A stretch of 64,000 nt of DNA from Fodinibius salicampi (GCF_039545095.1 NZ_BAABRS010000001.1:558001-622000), one strand, 5' to 3'; numbered from the stretch's first letter, positions 19,117-28,801 are shown. Notes: a model not told the origin generated them from the sequence alone. Numbers and translations: made by a program.

Positions 19117-20979
19117 CCAGATGTATCAACTAACGATGATTGGCAAGACGAACCGGATCCAGATACTACCTCTCCTGAAATAAGTGTATCACATAGCCCA
19201 TCAAATCCGAATGATACCGACGAAATTACGTTTTCTGCTACGGCAGAGGATAGCAGCGGCATCTCGAAAATAGAGATTTACGTTAATGAAAATTTAGAGA
19301 AAACCTGTGAAGGGTCTACAAATTGTGAAGTAATCGGGGGTCCTTATCCGGCGGGAGACGTTAGCTACCATGCAATTGCATATGATGCATCCGGGCAAGC
19401 CAATAAGGCAGAAAGTAGCGTAAAGACAGTATCTGTATCTAATTCAGAAGACACAGAGGCAGATACTACTGCTCCCGAAATAAGTGTATCACACAGTCCC
19501 TCCAATCCGGATGAAACCGATGAAATTACTTTTTCTGCTACGGCAGAAGATAGCAGCGGCATCTCCAAGATAGAGATTTATGTTAGTGATAGTTTGGAAA
19601 AAACCTGTGAGGAATCTACAGACTGTAAACTAACCGGGGGTCCTTATCCGGCGGGAGACATCAGCTACCAGGCAATTGCATATGATGCATCTGGGAAAAC
19701 CAATGAAGCAGAAAGTAAGTCAAAAACAATTTCTGTCTCTGAGGAAGAGTATCCTGAAAATAATAACTGGCCAACTATCGATACCCCCGAGCTTAGTAAG
19801 AAGGGAGAGATGTTGCATGTGGAAGCTTCTAAAGCACAGGACGAAGACGGAGACTCTGTTTTTACAAATATTGATTGGCGCATAAACGGAGAAAGTATTT
19901 CTCTTATTAATTATTCTTTTGATGTAGAAGGTTCGGTAGCAAAGGATTCTTTAGCAAAAGATTTTACTTCATATCAGAATCATGGAAAGCAAAAAACTAA
20001 GTCACATATCCCTGCCTGGACGACCAAAGGGAGAAAGGCGGGGGCTTACTATTTTGATGGGCAGGGAGATCATATTTATACACCGACATCTGATAAGATT
20101 GAATCACTCAAAGCATTTACTATCGAGTTTTGGATGAAACATGATAACTGGGGAAAAGAATGGGCTACCTTGGTAAGTAAACCTTATTATAATGATAAAT
20201 GGGAAGATCCGTGGAGTGTGTTTAAAATTGGAAGAGATGGCCCTAGAGAACAATTAAATTTTCAAATTACGGTGAGCGATGGTAAGGCTGTAAGTGTCCA
20301 ATCCAAAAGTGACATTTCGGGTAATCAATGGGTCCATGTAGTGGGGACTTATGATGGAAAGATGCTAAAGTTGTATATAAATGGAGAGTTGGATAAGCAA
20401 ATCCAGGTTGATGAACCACTGGTTTCCGGGAGAAAGACGGGTATATATCTGGGCAGTAAATGGGGGAAGGATAATGAGCAAGAAGCGTACAGAGGATTGA
20501 TGGATGAATTTCGTCTTTTCAATAGGGCGTTATCCCCTCAACAGATTGAAAGACATTATGCCACCAAGTATACGGATTTTTCTTTGGATGAAGTATCGGA
20601 TGGAGAGGAGTGGACAGCTTTGGTTACCCCAACAGATACTAAAGTTTATGGGGAGAGTAAAGAATCCAATGAATTGGTAATCGAACAGTCAAACAATGAC
20701 GAGGGTTCAGAGTTAACTCTTAGTCAGAATTATCCGAATCCTTTCCAGTCTGAGACTAATATTGAGTACACATTACCGGATGAGGAAGTAGAGGTTAGCC
20801 TAATTATATATAATACCGTTGGCAAAAAAGTAGCTACACTGGTCGATTCCGAACCACAGTCCGGTGTACAACAAATTCCATTTGATGCATCTGATTTTAA
20901 TCTTAGCAGTGGAATATATTTTTATCGATTAAAGGCAGGCGACACTCATTTTTTAAAAAAAATGACCTATATAAAGTAG
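16981..20979 (+). CDS. T9SS-secreted multidomain protein, repeat copy 2 with Ig-like and LamG modules
   Basis: A 1332-residue protein whose first 712 residues match copy 1 without a seen difference. After the shared core come two Ig-like modules (about residues 728-827 and 828-927, encoded by a 300-bp tandem repeat), a linker, a LamG/concanavalin-type domain (about 960-1190, with FTIEFWMKHDNW and GLMDEFRLFNRALSPQQI) and a T9SS sorting domain (LSQNYPNPF to LKKMTYIK). The copy-1 ATG codon is here TAG (16963-16965), so translation would start at TTG 16981, just before HKEKVLFLV of the signal peptide. It probably binds and processes the same surface polysaccharide as copy 1 (inference). Confidence 0.78.
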   Translation: MHKEKVLFLVGLLFLICTLGPIPATAQLPQDHGYQGELRNYIGSLSEGDFELDLSPLTVETSYFDTDAEIYQSWLVFGHDASEFPPADGIRVGSDYFTLDAIESGGSVHMTIGRGGWISALATAFFADWNYEGNPHYDSRAVKLRAFVAASVDMMMQDQAHDEGNGDRSDFLGGQLIQWAYAYGVAKDELPESAKAAFEEGLIRMFEKLESWGPTGTHADMDTRAIPGVLYVARHVESQDLTQRAYDYIDRVLDSHFRPAGYIDHGGAYDASYNGISLFHLNWGAYLSEYSPIVEALQQMTKLKAHLTFLDPDGDHNTPHHSNSSSAGDAAEDQWMRHFRNAGLAYWSDEGMALLGEDNIADASTMISDMNFRSDFLNSSDGQEDFDDPDSSTPGEWERRHWTVTNFNYTSLYYREDHYDRLRSATQRELTLPFERGEKFIESFDDKFLSTRQKGYGTVLFNDRLSWWTSEGQTEELNGFGGGNISAFWTPATGTVLMGVARGTRHGGHDLQDWPMWPVHALSGQTTGGAAFSSALQRHPEASYALNQDLPTVTVSGDLSNEWSDPTGGISGQASYQREFTIGEEELYVTTSVNGDSGTEVEELYEILPVFRRNASDQSSDTQTQIAFEVDGSWEPAGTDMKTVTRIRLQRFEGTVMIEFASPARVKLSSEDFYINPSSQSGAQVRNILIDLLGSGGPAPLGGQAIEYRIYNPDVSTNDDWQDEPDPDTTSPEISVSHSPSNPNDTDEITFSATAEDSSGISKIEIYVNENLEKTCEGSTNCEVIGGPYPAGDVSYHAIAYDASGQANKAESSVKTVSVSNSEDTEADTTAPEISVSHSPSNPDETDEITFSATAEDSSGISKIEIYVSDSLEKTCEESTDCKLTGGPYPAGDISYQAIAYDASGKTNEAESKSKTISVSEEEYPENNNWPTIDTPELSKKGEMLHVEASKAQDEDGDSVFTNIDWRINGESISLINYSFDVEGSVAKDSLAKDFTSYQNHGKQKTKSHIPAWTTKGRKAGAYYFDGQGDHIYTPTSDKIESLKAFTIEFWMKHDNWGKEWATLVSKPYYNDKWEDPWSVFKIGRDGPREQLNFQITVSDGKAVSVQSKSDISGNQWVHVVGTYDGKMLKLYINGELDKQIQVDEPLVSGRKTGIYLGSKWGKDNEQEAYRGLMDEFRLFNRALSPQQIERHYATKYTDFSLDEVSDGEEWTALVTPTDTKVYGESKESNELVIEQSNNDEGSELTLSQNYPNPFQSETNIEYTLPDEEVEVSLIIYNTVGKKVATLVDSEPQSGVQQIPFDASDFNLSSGIYFYRLKAGDTHFLKKMTYIK
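19162..19761 (+). repeat. Two tandem 300-bp units encoding Ig-like modules
   Basis: The units begin at 19162 (GATACTACCTCTCC) and 19462 (GATACTACTGCTCC), an exact 300-bp period, and keep frame. Each encodes PEISVSHSPSNP, ITFSATAEDSSGISKIEIYV and GGPYPAGD. They differ at many third positions and some residues, so this duplication is older than the 2152-bp one. Confidence 0.85.
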
Positions 20980-21397
20980 GTATACAACAACCCACCTTAT
21001 CATTTTCTATTTTAAGAATACCATTATATATAAGATATATGAAGTTATATTTTACTAATATTGATTAAGGAATATTAATAAATTATTACAGACTAATAGT
21101 CTTTTCTTTTTTTGCTTATCTTATGATGATCAAACAATGAAAAATTGGTGTTGAGTAAAATGAAAAAAGAGTAAAAACTATTTTACTTACCAGTTATCAT
21201 ATCTCTATAATAATCCCCTGTTCTTTTGTTTCCACCCATTATTCAGAATAATACTGATTAAGTTTTTTTAATGAGTGTCTATTTCCTTGACTACCAATAA
21301 GGAATATTCTACCATTAAAAAAAGGGTTTTCGGAATAGTTTAGAAGAGAGTTCTAACTAACAATACATTGTAAAGAATAATAATCTTGAGGGGTACA
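20980..21397. other. Intergenic region upstream of rfbF
   Basis: A 418-bp AT-rich stretch without an open frame of note. The rfbF ribosome binding site TTGAGGGG ends 7 bp before the ATG at 21398. No clear intrinsic terminator follows the 1332-residue gene. This is the likely promoter region of the sugar-nucleotide operon. Confidence 0.4.
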
Positions 21398-22198
21398 ATG
21401 AAGGTAGTAATTCTTGCTGGGGGTTATGGTACACGACTAAGTGAAGAGACAGCTGTTCGTCCAAAGCCGATGGTTGAGATCGGGGAGAAACCCATACTTT
21501 GGCACATCATGAAAATATATTCTTCATATGGCTTAAATGACTTTGTTATTTGCTGTGGTTATAAGGGACGGATAATCAAAGAGTATTTTTCTAATTATTT
21601 TTTGCACGAGTCAGATATGACATTTGACTTGAAAAACAACAGCATGGAAGTTCATCATAATGATGTTGAACCTTGGAAAGTATCTTTAATTGACACCGGT
21701 AGTGGAACAATGACCGGAGGGCGGCTGAAAAGGGTCGGTCATTTACTTGATGGTGAGACTTTCTGTTTAACCTACGGAGATGGGGTCAGTAATCTGAATA
21801 TCAAAAAACTTATCGAATTCCATAAAGACCATAATTTAAAGGCGACACTGACTGCTGTACAGCAGCCCGGCAGATTTGGAGCATTTAAATTGGGGAAAGG
21901 AGAGTATGTAATTGACTCGTTTAACGAAAAGCCCAAAGAAGAAGGGGCTTGGATTAACGGTGGTTTTTTTGTTCTGGAACCTGAAGTTTTAGACCTAATC
22001 GAAGGTGATTCTACTGTTTGGGAAAGAGAGCCACTGGAAAGGCTTGCTAATTCGCAAGAACTAGCTGCATTCAGGCATTATGGGTTTTGGCACCCAATGG
22101 ATACACTTAGAGATAAAAATAATTTGGAGGATTTATGGAAATCCGACAGTTGTCCGTGGCGTGTTTGGGCAAAGAGTAGCAAAGAGGAATATGTATAA
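21398..22198 (+). CDS. rfbF: Glucose-1-phosphate cytidylyltransferase
   Basis: A 266-residue nucleotidyltransferase starting [18 protein letters not shown], with [18 protein letters not shown] right behind. This is the RfbF signature (CTP + glucose-1-P to CDP-glucose). [11 protein letters not shown] and [10 protein letters not shown] also match the family. The start at 21398 is chosen because TTGAGGGG gives a good ribosome binding site; the in-frame TTG at 21386 lies before it. Its last 8 bp overlap the next gene. CDP-glucose feeds 3,6-dideoxy- or branched-sugar pathways, but no clear RfbG dehydratase or RfbH is visible here. Confidence 0.93.
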   Translation: MKVVILAGGYGTRLSEETAVRPKPMVEIGEKPILWHIMKIYSSYGLNDFVICCGYKGRIIKEYFSNYFLHESDMTFDLKNNSMEVHHNDVEPWKVSLIDTGSGTMTGGRLKRVGHLLDGETFCLTYGDGVSNLNIKKLIEFHKDHNLKATLTAVQQPGRFGAFKLGKGEYVIDSFNEKPKEEGAWINGGFFVLEPEVLDLIEGDSTVWEREPLERLANSQELAAFRHYGFWHPMDTLRDKNNLEDLWKSDSCPWRVWAKSSKEEYV

Positions 22199-23399
22199 TT
22201 ATATAATTGCCGGTGGCGGAATAGTGGGTTTAGCGACCGCGTTTGCGTTAAAGCAGAAGAAACGTGATTTGTCAATCATAATTTTGGAAAAAGAGAATGC
22301 TCTTGCAACTCACCAGACGGGTAGAAATAGTGGAGTAATTCATTCGGGAGTGTATTATAAACCGGGTAGTATTAAGGCAGATTTAGCCACACGTGGGAGC
22401 AGAAGTATGATTGAATTTTGCCGCGAGTTCGGAATAGCCTACGAGAAATGCGGAAAAGTCATAGTGGCTACAGATCAGCGCGAATTGGACTATCTCGATG
22501 TGCTGGCAGAAAGAGGTAAGATGAATGGTTTGTCAATTAAACGAATAGGGAAGGATGAACTGAATGAGCTTGAACCACATGTCAACGGTATTGCAGCCTT
22601 ACACGTACCTGAGGCGGGAATAGTAAACTATCGTGAGGTTTCAGAAGTTCTTGCCAATGAACTGTTGAAATCGGGAGTGGAGATAGCTTATAACAATAAA
22701 GTTACGGGAATTGTAACGGAGTCCGAAAATTGTTTGATTGAAGCTACTGGTGGAATTTTTAAAGCAGAATACCTGATCAACTGTGCCGGTTTGAACAGCG
22801 ATATTCTCGCTGCCAAATCAGGGATTGAACTCAGGCATAGAATTGTGCCATTCAGAGGTGAGTATTATGAGTTGATTCCTGAGAGGCGCTATTTAGTTAA
22901 AAATTTGATTTATCCGGTTCCCAATCCTTCTTTTCCTTTTCTCGGGGTTCATTTTACAAGAATGATTGACGGTAGCATTCATGCGGGGCCTAACGCTGTG
23001 TTGAGTTTGAAAAGGGAAGGCTATGAAAAATTCTCTTTCAATGCATCCGATACGTGGAGCACAATTTCATATCCTGGATTTTGGAGGCTGGTACAAAGGC
23101 ATTGGCAAGATGGATTTAGAGAGTTTTATCGATCAATTTCTAAAGCTGAATTTGTTAAAAGTCTCCAAAAGCTCATACCTGAAATTAGCGCTGAGGATTT
23201 AATACCCTCCCCATCTGGAATCAGAGCCCAGGCATTGAATCCGGACGGTAGTCTCGTGGATGATTTTCTAATCATGTACGAAGGTAGGAGTATACATGTT
23301 TGTAATGCTCCTTCACCCGCGGCAACTGCCTCTTTGGAAATCGGGAAAAAGATATCAGAGTATGCTTTAAATCTAAATAAATTAAAAACAGTAGCATGA
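22191..23399 (+). CDS. lhgO: L-2-hydroxyglutarate oxidase-like FAD-dependent oxidoreductase
   Basis: A 402-residue DAO-family flavoprotein. I place the start at ATG 22191, inside the rfbF stop region (ATGTATAA overlap), because the dinucleotide-binding motif [18 protein letters not shown] then lies at the N-terminus. [18 protein letters not shown] and [17 protein letters not shown] are typical of LhgO, which oxidises L-2-hydroxyglutarate to 2-oxoglutarate. Its place inside a sugar-nucleotide operon, overlapping genes on both sides, suggests either a repair/recycling role or a related hydroxyacid substrate. Confidence 0.85.
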   Translation: MYNYIIAGGGIVGLATAFALKQKKRDLSIIILEKENALATHQTGRNSGVIHSGVYYKPGSIKADLATRGSRSMIEFCREFGIAYEKCGKVIVATDQRELDYLDVLAERGKMNGLSIKRIGKDELNELEPHVNGIAALHVPEAGIVNYREVSEVLANELLKSGVEIAYNNKVTGIVTESENCLIEATGGIFKAEYLINCAGLNSDILAAKSGIELRHRIVPFRGEYYELIPERRYLVKNLIYPVPNPSFPFLGVHFTRMIDGSIHAGPNAVLSLKREGYEKFSFNASDTWSTISYPGFWRLVQRHWQDGFREFYRSISKAEFVKSLQKLIPEISAEDLIPSPSGIRAQALNPDGSLVDDFLIMYEGRSIHVCNAPSPAATASLEIGKKISEYALNLNKLKTVA

Positions 23400-24424
23400 A
23401 AATTTTAGTCACGGGAACAGACGGATATATTGGTTCAATTTTAGGACCATATTTAATTAAAAATGGGCACGATGTAACCGGTCTAGATACGGGGTTCTAC
23501 CGGTCAGGGTGGCTATATAATAATGATGAAGGGAAAAAGTACCCAAGCTACATCAATAAAGATCTGAGAAATATTAATGCAGAGGACTTGGAATCGTTTG
23601 ATGCGGTGGTTCATCTCGCAGAATTATCGAATGATCCGCTGGGAAAGCTGAATCCGGAGATAACGTATAAAATCAATCATAAGGGCAGTGTTAGAATTGC
23701 CGAGCTGTGTAAAGAGGCTGGCATAGAACGATTTGTTTATGCTTCATCGTGCAGTGCATATGGGATTGGAAATGATGGCTACAAGACGGAGGAATCGGAG
23801 GTAAATCCACAAACGGCCTATGCTGAGTGTAAGGTCCGTGTTGAGCGGGATGTATCAAAATTGGCGGATGACGATTTTTCTCCAACCTTTTTACGTAATG
23901 CTACGGCATTTGGTCCGTCACCACGTATGAGGTTTGATATTGTTCTTAACAATCTCTCTGGTTTAGCTTGGACTACCGGGGAAATCAAAATGATTAGTGA
24001 TGGAATGCCGTGGCGTCCCCTTGTTCATGTAAATGATATAAGTAAAGCTATTTTGTGTGTATTAAATGCTCCCAGAGATGTAGTCCATAATGAGATTTTT
24101 AATGTGGGAGATACTGATGAAAATTTCCGGGTTAAAGAAATAGCCCAGATCGTGAGTGAAGCTTTTCCGGGATGTGAGACATCCTTTGGAGACAGTGGGG
24201 GAGATAATAGGAGTTACCGAGTGTCGTTTGAGAAGATTAATAACAATCTTCCGGGATTTTCTTGTGAATTTACCGCCGAAAAAGGTGCAGAACAGCTCTA
24301 TAAAATATTTTCCAAAATCAATATGGATGCTGAAACCTTTGATTACCGGGCATACACACGTCTTGAGCAACTAAAATACCTGTTAAGAACTGAACAGTTG
24401 AACGAAGATTTATATTGGGTGTAA
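23396..24424 (+). CDS. NAD-dependent epimerase/dehydratase (extended SDR)
   Basis: A 342-residue SDR protein. The NAD motif ILVTGTDGYIGS is at residues 3-14, the active-site pair is in YAECK near residue 141, and YASSCSAYGIG precedes it. Overlaps the LhgO-like gene by 4 bp (ATGA). It probably acts on the CDP- or dTDP-sugar made in this operon as a 4,6-dehydratase, 4-epimerase or 4-reductase; the exact activity is not clear from motifs. A fragment of the C-terminus (DYRAYTRLEQLKYLL) is the usual terminal helix in this subgroup. Confidence 0.87.
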   Translation: MKILVTGTDGYIGSILGPYLIKNGHDVTGLDTGFYRSGWLYNNDEGKKYPSYINKDLRNINAEDLESFDAVVHLAELSNDPLGKLNPEITYKINHKGSVRIAELCKEAGIERFVYASSCSAYGIGNDGYKTEESEVNPQTAYAECKVRVERDVSKLADDDFSPTFLRNATAFGPSPRMRFDIVLNNLSGLAWTTGEIKMISDGMPWRPLVHVNDISKAILCVLNAPRDVVHNEIFNVGDTDENFRVKEIAQIVSEAFPGCETSFGDSGGDNRSYRVSFEKINNNLPGFSCEFTAEKGAEQLYKIFSKINMDAETFDYRAYTRLEQLKYLLRTEQLNEDLYWV

Positions 24425-24426
24425 AG

Positions 24427-24960
24427 ATGATATTTCATAAAACAAATCTCAAAGATGCCTACATCATAGAATTGAATAAGCTGAAAGATGAAAGAGGCTT
24501 CTTCGCCCGGCAATATTGCCAGAATGAATTTCGTGATCATGGTATCCAGATATCTATAGTTCAGGCCAATGTATCCTACAATAAGTTAAAAGGGACACTT
24601 CGGGGAATGCACTACCAGACCGAGCCCCATGGGGAAGCTAAGCTAGTACGGTGTACAAAAGGAGGAATTTATGACGCTATAATAGATGTACGGTCAGGTT
24701 CGCCCACCTTTAAAAAATGGATCGGTGTGGAATTGACTGAGCATAATCACAAGATGTTATATGTACCAGAGGGATTTGCACACGGATTTATTACCCTGCA
24801 AGATGACACGGAAGTAACTTACCAGGTTTCAGAGTTTTATACCCCGGGTGCGGAAGAAGGTATACGATGGAATGATCCCACCTTTAATATCGATTGGCCA
24901 GCCGAGGTAAATGTGATTTCAGAAAAAGACCTTAATTGGCCGGATTTTGATTCTGAGTAA
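24427..24960 (+). CDS. rfbC: dTDP-4-dehydrorhamnose 3,5-epimerase family protein
   Basis: A 177-residue cupin of normal RmlC length. RGFFARQYC, LRGMHYQTEPHGEAKLVRC (catalytic-type His near residue 62), GIYDAIIDVRSGSPTFKKW and VPEGFAHGF are all present, and the Tyr of YQVSEFY is kept. ATG 24427 is preferred over the in-frame TTG at 24415, which lies inside the previous gene. In an RfbF operon it may epimerise a CDP-4-keto-sugar rather than the dTDP intermediate (inference). Confidence 0.9.
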   Translation: MIFHKTNLKDAYIIELNKLKDERGFFARQYCQNEFRDHGIQISIVQANVSYNKLKGTLRGMHYQTEPHGEAKLVRCTKGGIYDAIIDVRSGSPTFKKWIGVELTEHNHKMLYVPEGFAHGFITLQDDTEVTYQVSEFYTPGAEEGIRWNDPTFNIDWPAEVNVISEKDLNWPDFDSE

Positions 24961-25012
24961 CCAAGGTTAATTGAACTAATAAATATTTTTTTAAAACGGG
25001 AAGGGGTAACTG

Positions 25013-26305
25013 ATGATAATAGTTGACAAAGCGCTTGAAAAAAGAGAAAAAGAGAAAAATCCTATTAAAGTTGGAATGGTTGGGGCTGGTTTTATGGGAA
25101 AGGGAATTGCCCTTCAGATTCATGCGGCAACTAAGGGAATGAGGCTGGTTGCTATTTCCAATAGGGACAAAGAAAAAGCATATAAAGCTTATAGTAAAGC
25201 AGGAATCAAAAATGTTGAAGAAGTTGACTCCGTTGACAAGCTCGATAGTGCAGTTCGCAATAATAAAAGTACGGTAACTGACAACCCATTTCTTTTGTGT
25301 AAATCAGCAGAAATTGATGTGATAGTTGAGGTAACCGGGGCTGTTAAATTTAGTGCTGAAGTGGTTTTAGAAGCTATTCAAAATAAAAAGCATGTTGTGC
25401 TGATGAATGCGGAACTGGATGGAACGGTCGGACCTATTTTAAAAGTGTATGCCGATAAAAATGATGTAATTATAACAAATGCTGATGGTGACCAACCCGG
25501 TGTCATCATGAATCTTTATCGGTTTGTTAAAGGAATTGGAGTAAAACCAGTGCTATGTGGGAATATTAAAGGGCTCCATGACCCGTATCGAAATCCAACA
25601 ACCCAAGAGGGCTTTGCCAAAAAGTGGGGACAAAAGCCTTCAATGGTAACCTCCTTTGCTGATGGGAGTAAAATCTCTTTTGAACAGGCTATTGTGGCAA
25701 ACGCTACAAATATGAAAGTTGGGAAGAGGGGAATGTATGGTCCCACGGTGCCTTCGGGTACGCCAATCTCCGAGGTTATACGGGAATATCCTGAAGAATT
25801 ATTGGAAATTGAACAGGGGGTTGTTGATTATGTTGTGGGGGCCGTACCCGGACCAGGTGTATTTATAATCGGTACACATGATAATCCAACTCAGCAGCAT
25901 TATCTGAATCTCTATAAGCTGGGAGAGGGGCCATACTACTGTTTCCATACCCCTTATCACTTGTGCCATTTTGAGGTTCCCAATACAATAGTACGTGCTG
26001 CTTTGTTTGATGACGCAACTATTGCTCCGAACGGAGGACCATCCGTCGAAGTTATAACCATCGCCAAAAAAGACCTAAAAGCCGGCGAAGTGATCGACGG
26101 GATAGGCCACTATATGACATACGGCGTTTGTGAAAATGCAGAAGTAACCGATTCGGAGAATCTGTTGCCTTTAGGTGTGGCTGAGGGATGTACATTGAAA
26201 AAAGATATAGCAAAGGATCAGGCGATTACTTACGACGACGTTAAAGTACCCGAAGGAAGATTAATTGACCAGCTGCGTATTGAACAGAAGAAATATTTCT
26301 CATAA
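25013..26305 (+). CDS. NAD(P)-dependent oxidoreductase with SAF domain (homoserine dehydrogenase-like)
   Basis: A 430-residue protein with an N-terminal Rossmann motif VGMVGAGFMGKGIALQI near residue 20, a homoserine-dehydrogenase-like middle (NADGDQPGVIMNLY, GNIKGLHDPYRNP) and a C-terminal SAF-type region (LKAGEVIDGIGHYMTYG, VAEGCTLKKDIAKDQAI). A good RBS (GAAGGGG) precedes ATG 25013. Relatives occur in polysaccharide operons with RfbF-like enzymes, but the reaction is not known to me. It may reduce or form a branched or keto-sugar intermediate. Confidence 0.8.
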   Translation: MIIVDKALEKREKEKNPIKVGMVGAGFMGKGIALQIHAATKGMRLVAISNRDKEKAYKAYSKAGIKNVEEVDSVDKLDSAVRNNKSTVTDNPFLLCKSAEIDVIVEVTGAVKFSAEVVLEAIQNKKHVVLMNAELDGTVGPILKVYADKNDVIITNADGDQPGVIMNLYRFVKGIGVKPVLCGNIKGLHDPYRNPTTQEGFAKKWGQKPSMVTSFADGSKISFEQAIVANATNMKVGKRGMYGPTVPSGTPISEVIREYPEELLEIEQGVVDYVVGAVPGPGVFIIGTHDNPTQQHYLNLYKLGEGPYYCFHTPYHLCHFEVPNTIVRAALFDDATIAPNGGPSVEVITIAKKDLKAGEVIDGIGHYMTYGVCENAEVTDSENLLPLGVAEGCTLKKDIAKDQAITYDDVKVPEGRLIDQLRIEQKKYFS

Positions 26306-26344
26306 TGCTATGATCCTAATATATATTTGTAAAGATAATCAAAG

Positions 26345-28204
26345 ATGAAAGAAGATAACTACATACTGGGTATATCAGCCTACTACCATGACTCTGCAGC
26401 TGCTATTTTAAAAAATGGCGAAATTATCGCCGCTGTTCAGGAAGAGCGTTTTACTAGGAAAAAAGGGGATGCAAGATTTCCAATTGATTCTGTTTCATAT
26501 TGTTTAAATGAGGCCGGGATAGTTATTTCGGAGTTGGACTATGTAGTATTTTATGAAAGCCCTTTTTTAAAGTTTGATCGCCTTATGGAAACATACATTT
26601 CTTTTTGGCCGGCGGCTAAAAAACTTTTTACCGAATCATTTCCATTGTGGGCAAATCACCGGTTGCATATTTCCAGAGAGATAAAACGAGAATTGGGAGA
26701 TGGATTTGTGGGAGAAATTGGTTATACCGATCACCACCTGTCACATGCTGCATCTGCTTTTTTCCCATCACCGTATGAAGAGGCCGCTATTTTAACACTT
26801 GATGCGGTTGGTGAATGGTCAACCAGTTCTGTCGGTGTCGGAGAAGTGAACAACGTGGAACTCCTTCGGGATATGCGATTTCCGCATTCCATTGGAATGT
26901 TATATTCAGCCTTCACTTATTATACAGGATTCAAGGTAAACTCCGGGGAATATAAATTGATGGGGCTAGCTCCCTATGGTGAACCTAAATATGTAGACAC
27001 GATTTTGGACAATGTCATTAAGGTTAACGATGACGGTTCAATATGGATGGATATGAGCTATTTTAATTACGCCAAAGGGTTGGCAATGACTTCTGATAAG
27101 TTTCATAACCTGTTTGGCGGGCCGCCGCGTAAAACAGAAGAGACTATTCAACAGAAGGATATGGACTTAGCTGCATCGATCCAGAAGGTTACGGAGGAAA
27201 TTATACTTCGTTCCGCTAAATATGCTTATGAACTTACAGGTAAAAAGAATTTGGTAATGGCGGGTGGAGTTGCCTTGAATTGTGTTGCAAATGGCAAAAT
27301 ATTACGTGAAGGTCCCTTCGAAAATATCTGGATACAGCCGGCGGCAGGGGATGCTGGTGGGGCACTCGGAGCTGCACTATTAATGTGGCATCACCACTTG
27401 GATAAACCAAGAAATGTGCATCCTGATGACAGTCAAAAGGGGTCATTCCTTGGTCCCTCATTTACCAAAGATAAAGAACAAATTTATTTGGATTCAGTTG
27501 GTGCAATTTATGAATTAATTGAGGATGAAAAAGAACTTATTGACAGAGTTTCGGACCTGCTTAAAGAGGAAAAAATAGTGGGCTGGTTTAACGGGAGAAT
27601 GGAATTTGGACCTCGGGCGCTGGGTAGTAGAAGTATAATAGGAGATGCCCGTTCCTCCCAAATGCAACAGACCATGAATTTGAAGATTAAGTTTCGGGAA
27701 TCATTTCGTCCTTTTGCTCCATGTGTGCTTCATGACCATGTCCATAAATACTTTGAAATGAAGGAGGGCAGGGAAAGTCCTTATATGCTTTTTGTGGCAC
27801 CGGTAAAAAAAGAGGAAAGAACAGAACTGAGTGAGGAGGAGATTAAAAAAATGAACGATCCTGATTTGCGTAAACGGGTAGCAGTACCCCGATCCACTAT
27901 TCCAGCAGTAACGCATGTGGATTATTCAGCCCGAGTCCAGACCGTTGATGAGAAAAGGCATGGCCGGTATTACCGCATGATGAAGAAATTTTATGAGAAA
28001 ACAGGTTGCCCTGTTATTGTTAACACGAGCTTCAATATACGGGGGGAGCCTATTGTTTGTACTCCGGAAAACGCATATAAATGTTTTATGGCGACAAATA
28101 TTGACTGCCTAGTAATAGACAACTTTATGCTTTTAAAAGAGGAGCAACAGGAAGGCTTATTACCTGAGATAGCAAATTACAAAGATTTATTTGAATTAGA
28201 CTAA
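26345..28204 (+). CDS. Carbamoyltransferase, NodU/CmcH family
   Basis: A 619-residue protein of normal family length. The N-terminal ASKHA-like domain begins YILGISAYYHDSAAAIL with EERFTRKKGDARFP; TDHHLSHAASAFFPSPYEEA and MAGGVALNC follow. The C-terminal YrdC-like domain contains MEFGPRALGSRSIIGDAR near residue 421 and VNTSFNIRGEPIV. It would O-carbamoylate a sugar hydroxyl from carbamoyl phosphate and ATP. The next genes (SxtJ/DUF5989-like and SGNH) match the partner set often seen with this enzyme, so carbamoylation of the polysaccharide is a reasonable inference. Confidence 0.92.
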   Translation: MKEDNYILGISAYYHDSAAAILKNGEIIAAVQEERFTRKKGDARFPIDSVSYCLNEAGIVISELDYVVFYESPFLKFDRLMETYISFWPAAKKLFTESFPLWANHRLHISREIKRELGDGFVGEIGYTDHHLSHAASAFFPSPYEEAAILTLDAVGEWSTSSVGVGEVNNVELLRDMRFPHSIGMLYSAFTYYTGFKVNSGEYKLMGLAPYGEPKYVDTILDNVIKVNDDGSIWMDMSYFNYAKGLAMTSDKFHNLFGGPPRKTEETIQQKDMDLAASIQKVTEEIILRSAKYAYELTGKKNLVMAGGVALNCVANGKILREGPFENIWIQPAAGDAGGALGAALLMWHHHLDKPRNVHPDDSQKGSFLGPSFTKDKEQIYLDSVGAIYELIEDEKELIDRVSDLLKEEKIVGWFNGRMEFGPRALGSRSIIGDARSSQMQQTMNLKIKFRESFRPFAPCVLHDHVHKYFEMKEGRESPYMLFVAPVKKEERTELSEEEIKKMNDPDLRKRVAVPRSTIPAVTHVDYSARVQTVDEKRHGRYYRMMKKFYEKTGCPVIVNTSFNIRGEPIVCTPENAYKCFMATNIDCLVIDNFMLLKEEQQEGLLPEIANYKDLFELD

Positions 28205-28217
28205 ACGAGATTAAACT

Positions 28218-28775
28218 ATGCTTACACTTCCGAATAAGATTGTTTATAACACTTTAAAAAGCTTCTGGGTGGTTTTGTGTACAACGGTATTAGTACTTTC
28301 TTCTATTATTGCTGTTGCTATTACAGGTTCTTTTATCTGGCTATCTTTACTTCTGACAATCCCACTATTTGTTTTGATCGGAGTTAAATATCCAAATAAA
28401 ATAGTAAAACCTTATGCATACTTTAATGCAGCACTTAGAAGAATGGTATCTCTATTGCAATATATAGTTCTGCTTATTGTGCACTACCTTTTACTTGTTC
28501 CATTGAAGTTAACTGGGGGAAAGCTGAAATTTTCTAAAAGTGATACAATGTGGGAAGTTAAAAAGGTTACCAGCTTAATCGGAGAAAAAGGGAATCAAGA
28601 TGTTTCCTTAGACAGCTCTCAGAAAAGGTTCAGGTTTTATTCCATGCTGAAATGGATTATAAAAACAAAAAAATGGTGGGTTTTGGCAATCATCCCTTAT
28701 CTATTTGTGCTTTCAATTTTGTCTGAACCAATAGAAGATATCGAGGCCGCCTCCGATACATACACCCTGTATTAG
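28218..28775 (+). CDS. Membrane protein, SxtJ-like domain fused to DUF5989-like tail
   Basis: A 185-residue protein 13 bp after the carbamoyltransferase. Residues 1-100 have three hydrophobic segments and the motif IKVPN-like IGVKYPNKIVKPYAYF, close to the SxtJ family. The last 45 residues (FRFYSMLKWIIKTKKWWVLAIIP...) form one more membrane helix preceded by a basic amphipathic stretch, as in the small DUF5989 proteins normally encoded as a separate gene of about 50 residues. The two pieces are in one frame here. The function of either family is unknown; the constant link with NodU-type carbamoyltransferases is from family knowledge. Confidence 0.65.
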   Translation: MLTLPNKIVYNTLKSFWVVLCTTVLVLSSIIAVAITGSFIWLSLLLTIPLFVLIGVKYPNKIVKPYAYFNAALRRMVSLLQYIVLLIVHYLLLVPLKLTGGKLKFSKSDTMWEVKKVTSLIGEKGNQDVSLDSSQKRFRFYSMLKWIIKTKKWWVLAIIPYLFVLSILSEPIEDIEAASDTYTLY

Positions 28776-28801
28776 TACAATAATTTAGAATATAAAATTT
28801 T

